Shown in pieces: positions 8,375 through 17,712 of a stretch of 64,000 bases of DNA. This DNA is from Actinoallomurus iriomotensis. Lineage in GTDB: Bacteria > Actinomycetota > Actinomycetes > Streptosporangiales > Streptosporangiaceae. The notes below the pieces were generated by a model that saw only the letters and a program-made list of their open reading frames with translations, was not told where the DNA came from and searched no databases. The stretch spans positions 1 through 64,000 of the forward strand of contig NZ_BSTJ01000012.1 in assembly GCF_030269445.1 (NCBI RefSeq). The letters are read 5' to 3'. The position numbers and the translations under genes are program-made. Each line of letters begins with the position of its first letter. The first letter of the stretch is position 1.

Positions 8375-9405
8375 TGGACCATCCCATGACGATGGGCGAC
8401 CCCCTGGCGCCGCTCACCTGGGGCCAGGCGTTCACCACGTGGCGGTTCGCGCCCGTCACCGCCGCACTCCTGACACTCGCCCTGCTGCTCTACCTCGGGG
8501 CCGTGGTCGCGGCGCGCCGGGGCGGGACGCGATGGCCGCTCGCTCGTACGGCCGCGTTCACGGCCGGGCTCGCGGTCGCGGGCGCGGCGATCATGGGCAG
8601 CCCCGGCGTGTACGGGGACGCGGGCCTGCTGTGGGTGCACATGATCGAGCACCTGATGCTGATCATGGTGTCGCCGTGGCTGCTGTGCCTCGGGCACCCG
8701 ACGACCCTTCTGCTGCGCGCCACTCGCGGGGCCGCCCGCGATCGCGTCGAGTCGATCCGGGGCACGTGGTTCGCCAGGTTCCTCCGCTCGCCGCTCACCG
8801 GACTGGCGGGATACGCGGCGGTGCTGTTCGGCGTCCACCTGTCGTCCTTCATGGACGTGATGATGGGATCGCCGGGACTGATGGCACTCGAGCGCGCCCT
8901 CTACCTCGGCGGCGGGTACCTGTACTTCTCCCGGCTGCTGACCGCCGACTCACCCCGTGACGGGCTGCCGTACCCGCTGCGGCTGTTCAGCCTGTTCATG
9001 GGCATGTCCGCCGACACCATCGTGGGGATCGTCCTGCTGCAGGCCACCCACCCGCCCTTTCCCGCCTACGCCCGGACGCAGCCGTCGTGGGGGCCGGGCC
9101 CGCTGGCCGACGTCCACGGCGCGGGCGCCGTCATGTGGATCGGCGGCGACGGCCTGATGTTCGTGATGATGCTGGTCGTCGCCGCCCGGTGGTTCACGGA
9201 CCGGTCGCCGGAGGCCGCGCGGGCCGGCGCGTTCCTGGAGTCGGCCCGGCAGGCGGCCCTCGCCGGCACCGGGCACGGCGACACCGCGCGGCAGGACCGC
9301 GAGCGGCTCCGGACCAGCGGGGACGTCGACGAGGACGACGCGGTCCTGGCCGCCTACAACGCGCTCCTCGCCGACCTGAACCGTACGCCGCGCGCGGACC
9401 GCTGA
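8374..9405 (+). CDS. CtaG-like cytochrome c oxidase assembly membrane protein (Caa3_CtaG family)
   Basis: 343 aa with about seven membrane segments. Family features include WVHMIEHLMLIMVSPWLL, with its paired His, and further Met and His residues near HLSSFMDVMM and LQATHPPF. The ATG shares an A with the DyP stop (TGATG). Members are linked to caa3 oxidase assembly in Bacillus, and in actinobacteria occur with copper genes. The C-terminal 80 residues are soluble, charged and probably cytoplasmic. Confidence 0.88.
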   Translation: MDHPMTMGDPLAPLTWGQAFTTWRFAPVTAALLTLALLLYLGAVVAARRGGTRWPLARTAAFTAGLAVAGAAIMGSPGVYGDAGLLWVHMIEHLMLIMVSPWLLCLGHPTTLLLRATRGAARDRVESIRGTWFARFLRSPLTGLAGYAAVLFGVHLSSFMDVMMGSPGLMALERALYLGGGYLYFSRLLTADSPRDGLPYPLRLFSLFMGMSADTIVGIVLLQATHPPFPAYARTQPSWGPGPLADVHGAGAVMWIGGDGLMFVMMLVVAARWFTDRSPEAARAGAFLESARQAALAGTGHGDTARQDRERLRTSGDVDEDDAVLAAYNALLADLNRTPRADR

Positions 9406-9418
9406 CCGCGACGGCCCG

Positions 9419-9667
9419 TCAGCCCTTCACCAGCACGGCCGTGAGCGTCATCAGTGAGACGGCCACGACCGCCACGGTCGTCAGGACGGGACGACGGGCG
9501 CCGGTTACCAGGGCGCTGAGGGCGAGCGCGGGGATGCCGATGGCGGGGTGCACCTTCACCAGCGCGCCGCTGAGCGAGGCGAAGGCGATGGCGGTCCGTC
9601 GCCAGGCCAGTTCCGTGCGCTCCTCCGCCAGGCCCGGGTCGGACGCCGTCTCGGGTCGTCCGGTCAT
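9419..9667 (-). CDS. Small DUF202 membrane protein
   Basis: 82 aa. It starts with the DUF202 signature (AEERTELAWRRTAIAFASLS) and then has two further hydrophobic helices. DUF202 proteins are small inner-membrane proteins of unknown function. The ATG overlaps the stop of the upstream MFS-DUF202 gene (ATGA), so they are translationally coupled. The pairing of two DUF202 modules suggests a hetero-oligomer. It is convergent with the CtaG-like gene, 13 nt apart. Confidence 0.85.
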   Translation of the reverse strand: MTGRPETASDPGLAEERTELAWRRTAIAFASLSGALVKVHPAIGIPALALSALVTGARRPVLTTVAVVAVSLMTLTAVLVKG

Positions 9668-11166
9668 CGGCCGTGCGCGGCGGACAGGACGAGGACCGTC
9701 GCGGAGACCAGCGCGATGACCCCGACGGCGAACGTCAGGACCTTGGGCAGGACGGACCGTGGCAGGGGTTCGGACCGGTACAGGGCGCGCTGGTTACGGC
9801 TCAGCTCCAGGTGGCCGATCACCGCGATGACGGCGCCCAGGAGGATCAGCGGGACGGCGAGCGCCGGCCGCCCCCACGGGACGCCCGGGAACGGGCGCAG
9901 GAGCTGGGCGACCGCCAGCCCCGCCGCGACCAGGGCCAGCGCCGTACGGTTCCACGCGAGGAACGTGCGCTCGTTGGCGAGCAGGAATCGCGCGTCCGGC
10001 GGTGTCTCCGCGGCGGTGACCGGCGTGACGCGCCGGCGGGCGCGTGGGAGCCGTACGGCGATCGGCGCCGCCAGGACGAGCACGGCGAGGGCGATCGCGG
10101 CGAGAGCGAGCCGGCCGCCGCCGGGTGACCCGGTGAGGGTGACGGTCACCACCGCCAGCGCCATGCCCAGCTCGCCGGCCGCCACCGCGCGGTCCACCGA
10201 GGGCGTCGGGACGGTGTCGCGCGCGATGACGAGCGTGCCCAGGAGGACGCCGAGGGCGGCGAGCAGGATCGTGTTCACCGCTCCAGGGGCGGGCTCCACG
10301 GTGATGCCGGCGATGACGGCGACGCAGCCGGCCGCGGCGACCATCACACGAAGGCGGGTACGGTGCGCCGGGCCGAGGAGGGCGGCGAGGACGAATCCGG
10401 CGGGCGGCGTGGCGGTGATCAGCCCGGCCACGGCCGGAGGCACACCGTCGGCCGCGCACAGCCGCGGGAGCAGCACCAGCGGTGCGAACACCGCGAACCG
10501 GGCGGTCAGGGTGAGACCCGGCGACCTCCGCCCGCCGCGCGGCAGGGCATGCGACTTTCGGGAGACGCGCGTCCGGGGGAGCAGGCAGCGCCCGGCCACC
10601 GCACCGGCGCATCCGGCCGGAACGCCGGCCAGGAACACCCAGCGCCAGCCCGCCGAGGCGATGATCAGGCCGCCGGCGACCGGTCCCGCCACCAGGCCGA
10701 GGAGCGACGCCGCGCCAGTCGATGGTCTACCCGGAACGACGCCGGTGCTCATCAGCGCGAGGCCGCCGGCCTGGACCATGGCCGCGCCCATCGCCTGCAC
10801 CACCCGGAACGCGATGAGGACCGTCAGGGAGGGCGTCAGCCCGCACACGGCCGAGGCCCCCGTGACCACCACGAATCCGTATGTCCAGGTCAGCTTGGGA
10901 CCGAGCGCGTCGACCATGCGGGTCATCGGGGCCGCCACCGCGGCCAGGGTCAGCAGGTGGCCGAATGACACCCACTGGACCGCGACCGGCGACACGTCGA
11001 AGTGCCGCCGCAGTGCGGGCAGCGAGAACACGACGGCGCCGGCGTCGCATCGCCCGAGGAACGTGCCCGCGCACACCGTCGTCGCCGCGAGCCATGCGGC
11101 GCGCGGATGCTCGCGCACGATCCGGGGCCGGGGCGCCTCCGTGCGCAGAGCACCCAGAACCGGCAT
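9664..11166 (-). CDS. MFS transporter fused to a C-terminal DUF202 domain
   Basis: About 500 aa. Residues roughly 20-385 form an MFS-like core of about twelve hydrophobic segments, with a DHA2-like pattern (FRVVQAMGAAMVQAGGLAL and GLVAGPVAGGLI). The last 115 residues are a complete DUF202 domain of the YidH type (DARFLLANERTFLAWNRTAL plus two more helices). ATG 11166 was preferred because GAGGAG lies just upstream; GTG 11181 is in frame. MFS proteins of this class export drugs or small solutes; the substrate here is unknown. The fusion is unusual and the next gene is a free DUF202 protein. No frameshift is seen at the junction. Confidence 0.85.
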   Translation of the reverse strand: MPVLGALRTEAPRPRIVREHPRAAWLAATTVCAGTFLGRCDAGAVVFSLPALRRHFDVSPVAVQWVSFGHLLTLAAVAAPMTRMVDALGPKLTWTYGFVVVTGASAVCGLTPSLTVLIAFRVVQAMGAAMVQAGGLALMSTGVVPGRPSTGAASLLGLVAGPVAGGLIIASAGWRWVFLAGVPAGCAGAVAGRCLLPRTRVSRKSHALPRGGRRSPGLTLTARFAVFAPLVLLPRLCAADGVPPAVAGLITATPPAGFVLAALLGPAHRTRLRVMVAAAGCVAVIAGITVEPAPGAVNTILLAALGVLLGTLVIARDTVPTPSVDRAVAAGELGMALAVVTVTLTGSPGGGRLALAAIALAVLVLAAPIAVRLPRARRRVTPVTAAETPPDARFLLANERTFLAWNRTALALVAAGLAVAQLLRPFPGVPWGRPALAVPLILLGAVIAVIGHLELSRNQRALYRSEPLPRSVLPKVLTFAVGVIALVSATVLVLSAAHGR

Positions 11167-11318
11167 GCCCCCACTCCTCACGGTTAGTTCTGTAAGAGAA
11201 GGACATCACGCAACATAGGCACCCGATGACGGACTGTGACACTGGCGGAACGGGGCGACGACGGTGCGGCCGGGGGAAGGAGGTCTTGGCCCGACCGCTC
11301 ATTGCGGGCCGCGCCGAG

Positions 11319-13046
11319 TCATGCGCGGCGCGGGGACGGCGGGTCGGGGGTACCGACGAGCGAGCGCGCGTGGAGGAGGGCGGCGGCGGGGTCCGGGTGG
11401 AGCAGGTCGGCGGGCGGCAGGTGCGCACCGTCGGTCGCGTGGGCGATGAGCCGGTGATGGCGGGGGCGTACCCCGGCCAGCAGCACGGTCACGCCGCGAC
11501 CGCGCAACTGCGTGATCGTCTCACCGAGCACGCGGGCCGCCGTCAGGTCCAGAGCCGAGACGCCGGCCATGCTGAAGATCACCACCCGCCGTCCGCTCAC
11601 CTGGCCGAGCCCTTGGACGAGCCGGTGACTGGCGGCGAAGAACCAGGGACCCTCCAGCCGGTAGAGGCCGATGTCGCCGGCGGCCGTACGCTCCTCACCG
11701 GTGTCGTCTCCGTCCGCGCCCTCCAGGGGCATCGCCTCGATGCGCCCGCTTCGGGCGAGCGCGGCCACGGTGACCACGGTCGCGATGACCACTCCGGCGG
11801 CGACCGCCGCGATGAGGTTCACCATCACCGTGACGGTCAGCGTGAACGCCACGATCAGAGCGTCGCTGAGACTGGTGCGCACGATCGCGGCCAACGACCT
11901 GATCTTGATCATGCGCACGGCTGCGCCGAGCATCAGCCCCGCCAGCGCGGCGCGGGGGATGGCCGAGACCAGGCCGCCGGCCATGAACGCGATCGCGGCC
12001 AGTGCGAGGGCGTGAGTGAGGGAGGCGAGCCGGGACGTCGCGCCGCATCGGACGTTGACCGCCGTACGGGCCAGGGTCGCCGTCGCGGGAACCCCGCCGA
12101 CGAAGGGCACCGCCAGGTTGGCCAGGCCCTGCCCGAACAGTTCCCGGTCCGGGTCGCTGCGCTCTCCCGCGCCCAGCGCGTCCACGACCGCGGCCGACAG
12201 CAGTCCCTCCAGGGCGGCCAGCACCGCGATCGCCAGCGCTGACGGCAGGAGGGCCACCGCGACGCCGAAGTCGAGGAAGTGCGGCGACGGGACGGGCAGA
12301 CCGGCGGGCACCTCGCCGACGCGTTCGAGGTGCAGGGGCAGGAACCGGGCGACCAGCGTCGCCGCCGCGATGGCGATCAGGGCGACCGGCACCTTCGGCA
12401 GACGCCGGCTGCCCACCGTCATCGCCACGGCCACCGCCGCCGCCATCAGCAGGGGCGCCGGCCGTACGTCTCTCGCGTAGTCGGCGACGGTCGCGGCAGC
12501 CACTCGCCATACTTTCTCCCCATGCCGCGCGCCGAGCCCGAGCGCGGCCGGGACCTGCTGCAGCGCGATCACCACGGCCACCCCGACCGCGAACCCCTCC
12601 ACCACCGAGGCCGGCACGCAGCGCGCGTACCGGCCCAGCCGGGCCAGCGCCGCCAGGACGAGCAGGACGCCCGCCATCATCCCGGCGAGCAGGGCACCTT
12701 CCACGCCGTGGTGGCGGATGATCGGGACGAGCACCACGGTCATCACCCCGGTCGGCCCGGACACCTGAAGCGCGCCGCCGCCGAAGATCGCCGCGAGCGC
12801 GCCGGCCACCACCGCGGTGGCCAGCCCGGCCCGGGCGCCGAGGCCCGAACTCGCGCCGTAGGCCAGCGCCAGTGGCAGCGCCACGACCGCGACCGACAGC
12901 CCCGCCAGCACGTCCCGGCGCGGGTCACGCCGCATCGCGGCCCAGTCCGCTCGCCCGGGGAGCAGGGCGGTCAGCCGGTTTCGCGGGATCGGCCGTCGCC
13001 GGCCATGCCGGGGAGCGGTCCGCGGTGAGAACACGATTCCCGGCAT
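11319..13046 (-). CDS. SulP-family anion transporter with STAS domain
   Basis: About 575 aa. The transmembrane core has typical SulP stretches (LPLALAYGASSGL, VSGPTGVMTVVLVPI, ANLAVPFVGGVPATATLARTAVN). A cytoplasmic STAS domain follows at about 450-560 (VVIFSMAGVSALDLTAARVL). SulP proteins carry sulfate, bicarbonate or similar anions. The ATG at 13046 has GGAG at a suitable distance; a GTG immediately before it is in frame. The sulfotransferase-like gene just upstream on the same strand fits a sulfate theme, but bicarbonate transport is equally possible. Confidence 0.9.
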   Translation of the reverse strand: MPGIVFSPRTAPRHGRRRPIPRNRLTALLPGRADWAAMRRDPRRDVLAGLSVAVVALPLALAYGASSGLGARAGLATAVVAGALAAIFGGGALQVSGPTGVMTVVLVPIIRHHGVEGALLAGMMAGVLLVLAALARLGRYARCVPASVVEGFAVGVAVVIALQQVPAALGLGARHGEKVWRVAAATVADYARDVRPAPLLMAAAVAVAMTVGSRRLPKVPVALIAIAAATLVARFLPLHLERVGEVPAGLPVPSPHFLDFGVAVALLPSALAIAVLAALEGLLSAAVVDALGAGERSDPDRELFGQGLANLAVPFVGGVPATATLARTAVNVRCGATSRLASLTHALALAAIAFMAGGLVSAIPRAALAGLMLGAAVRMIKIRSLAAIVRTSLSDALIVAFTLTVTVMVNLIAAVAAGVVIATVVTVAALARSGRIEAMPLEGADGDDTGEERTAAGDIGLYRLEGPWFFAASHRLVQGLGQVSGRRVVIFSMAGVSALDLTAARVLGETITQLRGRGVTVLLAGVRPRHHRLIAHATDGAHLPPADLLHPDPAAALLHARSLVGTPDPPSPRRA

Positions 13047-13311
13047 CACACGCTCCGTTCCGGCGGTCGAGTGCGCATATGACGCTTTTGCCGCTACTGG
13101 CCGGTGCGCGCACGCGGATGATTCCGTCGATCACAGAGAGTAATTATGGTCACGTCTCGATCGGCAGTTGCGGAATAGGCTGATTGCCCTTCCCGAATGG
13201 GGTGCCGCCATCGGCCGCGTCGTTACATTCGAATTTCGTAATGCCGATCGGGACAGTAGATTATGTGGAGTTCACGCAACATGAGGAGTCAGGCCTTCTC
13301 GACATAATGCG

Positions 13312-13956
13312 TCAAGCCTGCTCGGGGTTCCCCGAGGAGAGCCGCCTCCTCAGCTCGGCGAACGACTGCCGGTCGTTGCCGTGGGGGAACGGCTCGTCCG
13401 GCACGGGCACGCCGAGGAACTCGCACAGAGGCCGCCAGCCCTGCGTGATCTCGAAGACCAGCAGCCGGTCGGCCGGGATCTCGCGGCACACCGCCTCGTT
13501 GTGCTGCTCAAACATCCGGATGGCGTGTCGCGCGTCATCGAACCGGCCGTCGAACTCCCCCTTCCAGACGATCTCGTGCACGACCTGCCGCATCAGGGCC
13601 AGACCCGGATCGGCCGGTGCGGGACCGACGGACGCCTGGTAGATGCTTTCCCTCGCGCTTTCGTACCAGCGCCGCGGATGACGCACCGTGAGGATCACCT
13701 TGGCGCGGGGGAAATGCTCGCTGAGCTGACGCCAGAAGTGCGCGCCCGGCCAGTCGACCGTCGCGCGGTATCCACGGTAGACCGCGTCCCAGTCGGGATT
13801 CTCCTCGCGGACGACTCGCTCCCACTGTGAGATCTGCTCGGCGTTCTGGAGAAGTTCGGTCATGTGGTGGCAGGGGCCGAATCCGAGCCGTTCCAGGGCT
13901 GACTTCAACGACAAGGTCCCAGTACGCCCGAATCCAACGCCGATGACATCGAGCAT
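13312..13956 (-). CDS. Sulfotransferase-like protein (Sulfotransfer_4 type)
   Basis: 214 aa. The N-terminal VIGVGFGRTGTLSLKSALE matches the PAPS 5'-phosphosulfate loop of this family, and VILTVRHPRRWYES matches the 3'-phosphate-binding strand and helix. Members transfer, or are presumed to transfer, sulfate from PAPS to small molecules; the acceptor is unknown. The SulP gene lies downstream on the same strand, separated by about 265 nt of lower-GC sequence that probably carries its own promoter. Confidence 0.85.
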   Translation of the reverse strand: MLDVIGVGFGRTGTLSLKSALERLGFGPCHHMTELLQNAEQISQWERVVREENPDWDAVYRGYRATVDWPGAHFWRQLSEHFPRAKVILTVRHPRRWYESARESIYQASVGPAPADPGLALMRQVVHEIVWKGEFDGRFDDARHAIRMFEQHNEAVCREIPADRLLVFEITQGWRPLCEFLGVPVPDEPFPHGNDRQSFAELRRRLSSGNPEQA

Positions 13957-14013
13957 GGCGGATTGCCCTTTCCCTGTCCGGGCGGATCGTCGTCCACCGA
14001 CGATTCCATGATG

Positions 14014-14820
14014 CTAGTGCCCCGTCGCGGTGTGCATTGGCGGGTCGAGTGGGGGAAGAGCTCGGGCTGATCGGGCGGCTGTCGGAGGGTGCGGCTTCGA
14101 TAGTCGGGCGTCTGTCAGTCGTGCTCGGCGCCTTGGGGGGATCAGGAACAGCGAGGCGCCCAGCAGGGCGGCGGCCACGATGCCGTCGAGCCAGTAGTGG
14201 TTGGCGGTGGACACCACGACGAACAAGGTGGCGGCGGGATGGGCCAGCCAGAGCCAGCGCCATCGGCTGCGGCCCACGGTGATGAGGCCGATCGCGATGA
14301 CGAGCGCCCAGCCCACGTGCAGGGAGGGCATCGCGGCGAACTGGTTCGCCAGGCCCTGCGTGTCGACGTCGCCGTACGGGGAGGGGCCGACCAGGCGTCC
14401 GGTGTCGACGAGGCCGAAGGCCGGGACCATGCGCGGTGGCGCCAGAGGAAAGGCCAGGTGCAGGGCCAGACCGGCGCCGGTGAGCGCGGTGAGGACGCGG
14501 CGTACCCACACGTAGTGGGTGGGATGCCGCCAGAACATCCACACCAAGAACACGATCATGGCCGGGAAGTGGACGTTGGAGTAGTAGAGGTTGGCGGCCT
14601 TCTCCAGGGCTCGGCCGTGCAGGATGAGGCCCTGCACGGAGGCCTCGTCGGGCAGGTGCACGGTGCGTTCCCAGCTCCACACCCGCGCGGCATTGGCGAA
14701 GGCCTCGGAGACGTGACCGTTCGCCGCGAGCCGTCCCAGCCGGTAGAGGCCGTACAGGACGATGACGAGGAGGAGCTCCCGTACGATCTTCGGCCGGGAC
14801 CTGGGGGGTGTCGGACGCAC
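14014..14820 (-). CDS. PAP2-superfamily membrane phosphatase/transferase (InoP-synthase-like)
   Basis: 268 aa with several membrane helices. The active-site boxes are AAMPSLHVGWAL and STANHYWLDG, the pattern of PAP2_3 proteins related to inositol-phosphorylceramide synthase and membrane lipid phosphatases. It starts with a GTG 3 nt after the MMPL stop and is the last gene of a TetR-MMPL-PAP2 unit. A role in processing or headgroup transfer of a lipid moved by the MMPL pump is a reasonable inference. Confidence 0.85.
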   Translation of the reverse strand: MRPTPPRSRPKIVRELLLVIVLYGLYRLGRLAANGHVSEAFANAARVWSWERTVHLPDEASVQGLILHGRALEKAANLYYSNVHFPAMIVFLVWMFWRHPTHYVWVRRVLTALTGAGLALHLAFPLAPPRMVPAFGLVDTGRLVGPSPYGDVDTQGLANQFAAMPSLHVGWALVIAIGLITVGRSRWRWLWLAHPAATLFVVVSTANHYWLDGIVAAALLGASLFLIPPRRRARLTDARLSKPHPPTAARSARALPPLDPPMHTATGH

Positions 14821-14823
14821 GGT

Positions 14824-16986
14824 CTAGCGGCCGCTGTAGGTGTAGTGGGCCTCCTGCCGCACGGCGGGCTCGCGGCGGAGTTTCTCGCCCTCGATGTCGA
14901 GGTCGGGCAGGACGCGGTCGAGCCGGCGGGGCAGCCACCAGGCGGCACGGCCCAGCACCGCCATGACGGCGGGCACGAGGGTCATGCGAACGATGAAGGC
15001 GTCGATGAACACGCCGACGGCCAGCGCGAAGCCGATGGACTTGATGATCGGGTCGGGGGTGATCATGAATCCGGCGAACACCGAGATCATGATGATGGCG
15101 GCGGCGGTGACGACGCGAGCGTTCGCGCCGAGACCGTTGACGGTCGCCTGCCGAGGTGTGTCGCCGTGGACGAAGTCCTCGCGCATCTTCGAGACGAGGA
15201 AGACCTCGTAGTCCATGGCCAGGCCGAACAGGATGCCGATCAGGATGATCGGCAGGAAGCTGATCAACGGTCCGGGAGTGGCCACCCCGACGAGGCCGGC
15301 CAGGTGGCCCTGCTGGAAGACCGCGGTGGTGATGCCGAAGGTCGCCCCGACCGTGAGCAGGAACCCGGCGGCGGCCTTGACCGGCACGAGGATCGACCGG
15401 AAGACCAGCATGAGCAGCAGGATCGACAGGCCCACCACGAGCAGCAGGTAGATGGGCAGAGCGTGGGCGAGCTTCTCGGAGATGTCGATGCCGACCGCGG
15501 TGGTGCCGGTCAGTGCGACGTCGGCGCCCTGGACGGCGGCCACCTTGTCGCGGATGGCGTGGACGGTGTCCTCGGTGGCGGCGTCGCTGGGACCGGTGGT
15601 GGGGATGACGGCGAGCAGGGCGGTGGTCTTGGCCTCGTTGTACTGGGCGGGCGCGACGGCCCGTACACCGTGGACGCCGTTCAGGAGGCCGGCGGTCTGC
15701 TCGGTGGCGGTACGGGTGGCGGCGGTGTCGTGGCCGGAGACCACGGCGATGAGCCGTCCGTTGTAGCCCTTGCCGAAGCCCTCACTGGTCAGGTCGTACG
15801 CCTTGCGCTGGGCCGAGCCCTTGGCCGCGGTGCCGGCGTCGGGGAGCGCCAGGCGCATGTGCGTCACCGGCAGGGCCAGCGCGCCCAGCGCCACGACGCC
15901 GACCAGCAGGATCGGCAGGCGCAGCCGTGTGACGACGCGTCCCCACCGGTACCCGAGCCCTTCCTTCTCGTGGACGCCCACCCGGCCGGCGCGGTGGCGG
16001 CGGGGCAGGACCTTGGCGCCGGCGAGGGCCAGCACCGCCGGCAGCAGGGTCAGGGCGACCAGCACCGCGATCGCGACGGTGCCGGCGGCGGCCAGGCCCA
16101 TCGCGGCCAGGAACGGGATGCCGACCACCGAGAGGCCGGCCAGCGCGATCACCACGGTGGCGCCGGCGAACACCACCGCCGATCCGGCGGTGCCGATCGC
16201 GCGTCCCGCCGCCTCGCCCGGCTCGGTCCCGTCCAGCCGGTACTGGCGGTAGCGGGAGGTGATGAACAGCGAGTAGTCGATGCCGACGGCCAGGCCGAGC
16301 ATCAGCGCCAGCACCGGACTGGCGTCGTTGAGCTGGACCACGCTGGTCAGTGAGTACAGCCCGGCCATGCCCACCGCGACGCCGATCAACGCGTTGAGCA
16401 GGGTCATCCCGGCGGCCACCAGGGAAGCGAAGGTGACGAGCAGCACCACCGCCGCGACCACCACGCCGATCCCCTCGGTGGCCTCACCGCCGCCGCCGTC
16501 CTTGGCGGCGTCACCGCCGGTCTCCACCCGCAGCCCGCCGTGCGCGCCGTGCGCGATGTCCTTGTACGCGGTGCGCTGCGCGTCGGTGATGTCGGCGACC
16601 TGCCCGGCGAACTGCACCTGGATGAGGGCGTAGCGGCCGTCGGGCGAGACCGACCTGGCCTGGAACGGGTCGACCGCCCCGACCACGCCGGGGACCGCCT
16701 TCGCCTGCCCGACGATGGGCGCCACCTGCGCCTCGGTGAGCTTCGTCTTCGCGGGGGCGGCGACGACGATGGTCCCGGTGGCGCCGCCGGCGGCGGGGAA
16801 CTCCTTCCTCAGGGCGTCCATCGCCCGCTGGGACTCGGTCCCGGGCATACGGAACTCACCACTGGTCGGGCCCTTGAACGCGAACGCCGCCGCGCCCAGC
16901 GCGGCCAGCAGGATCAGCCAGACGGCCACGACCCGGCCGCGGTGCCGGAAGCACGCGCGGCCGAGCCGGTACAGCAAGCTCGCCAT
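14824..16986 (-). CDS. MMPL/RND-family transporter
   Basis: 720 aa. The MMPL layout is complete: an N-terminal helix, an extracytoplasmic loop, a five-to-six helix bundle containing GIDYSLFITSRYRQY, a second loop, and a second bundle with FGLAMDYEVFLVSKMRE. The paired GxDYxxF and AMDYEVFL motifs carry the Asp/Tyr residues of the proton relay. MMPL proteins export lipids, siderophores or drugs. It lies directly downstream of a TetR regulator whose promoter region contains a long palindrome, typical of a ligand-induced efflux operon. Confidence 0.93.
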   Translation of the reverse strand: MASLLYRLGRACFRHRGRVVAVWLILLAALGAAAFAFKGPTSGEFRMPGTESQRAMDALRKEFPAAGGATGTIVVAAPAKTKLTEAQVAPIVGQAKAVPGVVGAVDPFQARSVSPDGRYALIQVQFAGQVADITDAQRTAYKDIAHGAHGGLRVETGGDAAKDGGGGEATEGIGVVVAAVVLLVTFASLVAAGMTLLNALIGVAVGMAGLYSLTSVVQLNDASPVLALMLGLAVGIDYSLFITSRYRQYRLDGTEPGEAAGRAIGTAGSAVVFAGATVVIALAGLSVVGIPFLAAMGLAAAGTVAIAVLVALTLLPAVLALAGAKVLPRRHRAGRVGVHEKEGLGYRWGRVVTRLRLPILLVGVVALGALALPVTHMRLALPDAGTAAKGSAQRKAYDLTSEGFGKGYNGRLIAVVSGHDTAATRTATEQTAGLLNGVHGVRAVAPAQYNEAKTTALLAVIPTTGPSDAATEDTVHAIRDKVAAVQGADVALTGTTAVGIDISEKLAHALPIYLLLVVGLSILLLMLVFRSILVPVKAAAGFLLTVGATFGITTAVFQQGHLAGLVGVATPGPLISFLPIILIGILFGLAMDYEVFLVSKMREDFVHGDTPRQATVNGLGANARVVTAAAIIMISVFAGFMITPDPIIKSIGFALAVGVFIDAFIVRMTLVPAVMAVLGRAAWWLPRRLDRVLPDLDIEGEKLRREPAVRQEAHYTYSGR

Positions 16987-17091
16987 GGGGGGACAGCCTT
17001 TCCTTCTGGCAGCACGAAAAGAGCTGCGGGCAGCGGTGGGGGAGGCCGGAGCGGCGGATCCGGCGTCAGATCGGTGTGGGCGGGCGGGGGA

Positions 17092-17646
17092 TCAGCCGGG
17101 CGTACGGCCCAGCGTCCGCAGGGCGCTGATGGTCATCGCCTCGCGCAGGGTCTCTTCGTCCATCTCGAGCTGGCCGCCGCCGGTCAGGAACATGCCGCCC
17201 AGCGCCATCGTCGCGGCCACCCGGTCGAACGGGTCGGATGAGCCGCCCGCCAGCACGCCGACCAGCCGGTGCCCGACGCCGTCGAGACCCTCCATGTCGG
17301 CCTCCCGCAGCGCGGTGGCGTCGGCCATGTTGTCGAACAGCACCTTGATCTCCTGCCGGAACCGTACGGTCAGGTCCACCAGCCCGGTGATCCCGGCGCG
17401 TACGGCGGCGTCGCCTTCCAGGTCGGCCAGCCGGGCGTCCAGCGCGACCATCTCCTTGCCGACCGGCAGCAGCAGCTCGCCGAGGATCGCCTCCTTGTTG
17501 CTGAAGTGGTACAGCAGCGAGGCCTTCGAGCAGCCGACCTCCGCGGCGATGTCCGCCAGCGACGTCCCGCGGAACCCGTGCTGAACGAACAGCCGCAGCG
17601 CCGCGGCGAGGAGCTGTTCGTGCAGCGCGGTGGAGGAACGGGCCAT
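17092..17646 (-). CDS. TetR-family repressor of the MMPL operon
   Basis: 184 aa. The N-terminal HTH is clear (GFRGTSLADIAAEVGCSKAS then LLYHFSNKEAILGELL), followed by a helical ligand-binding domain. It is the first gene of the TetR-MMPL-PAP2 unit on the minus strand, 105 nt before the pump gene. A 34-bp perfect palindrome begins 14 nt upstream of its start, so autoregulation and control of the pump are very likely. The effector is unknown. Confidence 0.93.
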   Translation of the reverse strand: MARSSTALHEQLLAAALRLFVQHGFRGTSLADIAAEVGCSKASLLYHFSNKEAILGELLLPVGKEMVALDARLADLEGDAAVRAGITGLVDLTVRFRQEIKVLFDNMADATALREADMEGLDGVGHRLVGVLAGGSSDPFDRVAATMALGGMFLTGGGQLEMDEETLREAMTISALRTLGRTPG

Positions 17647-17659
17647 GCGACCAGAATAG

Positions 17660-17693
17660 CTGTCCGATCGGTCAGATCTGACCGATCGGACAG
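17660..17693. promoter_or_regulatory. 34-bp perfect palindrome, TetR operator candidate
   Basis: Each half reads CTGTCCGATCGGTCAGA, and the two halves are exact reverse complements across 34 bp. Inside are two CCGATCGG palindromes (17664-17671 and 17682-17689) whose centres are 18 bp apart. This nested arrangement is like operators bound by two TetR dimers. It sits 14-47 nt upstream of the TetR gene. Confidence 0.8.
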
Positions 17694-17712
17694 GAAGGAC
17701 CTGTGGGCTTCG

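Noticed and set aside
14197-16353. 718-codon plus-strand frame opposite PAP2 and MMPL genes
   Set aside because: Its residues are dominated by Gly, Asp, His and Gln repeats expected from antisense of membrane-protein codons; the minus strand has clear MMPL motifs.
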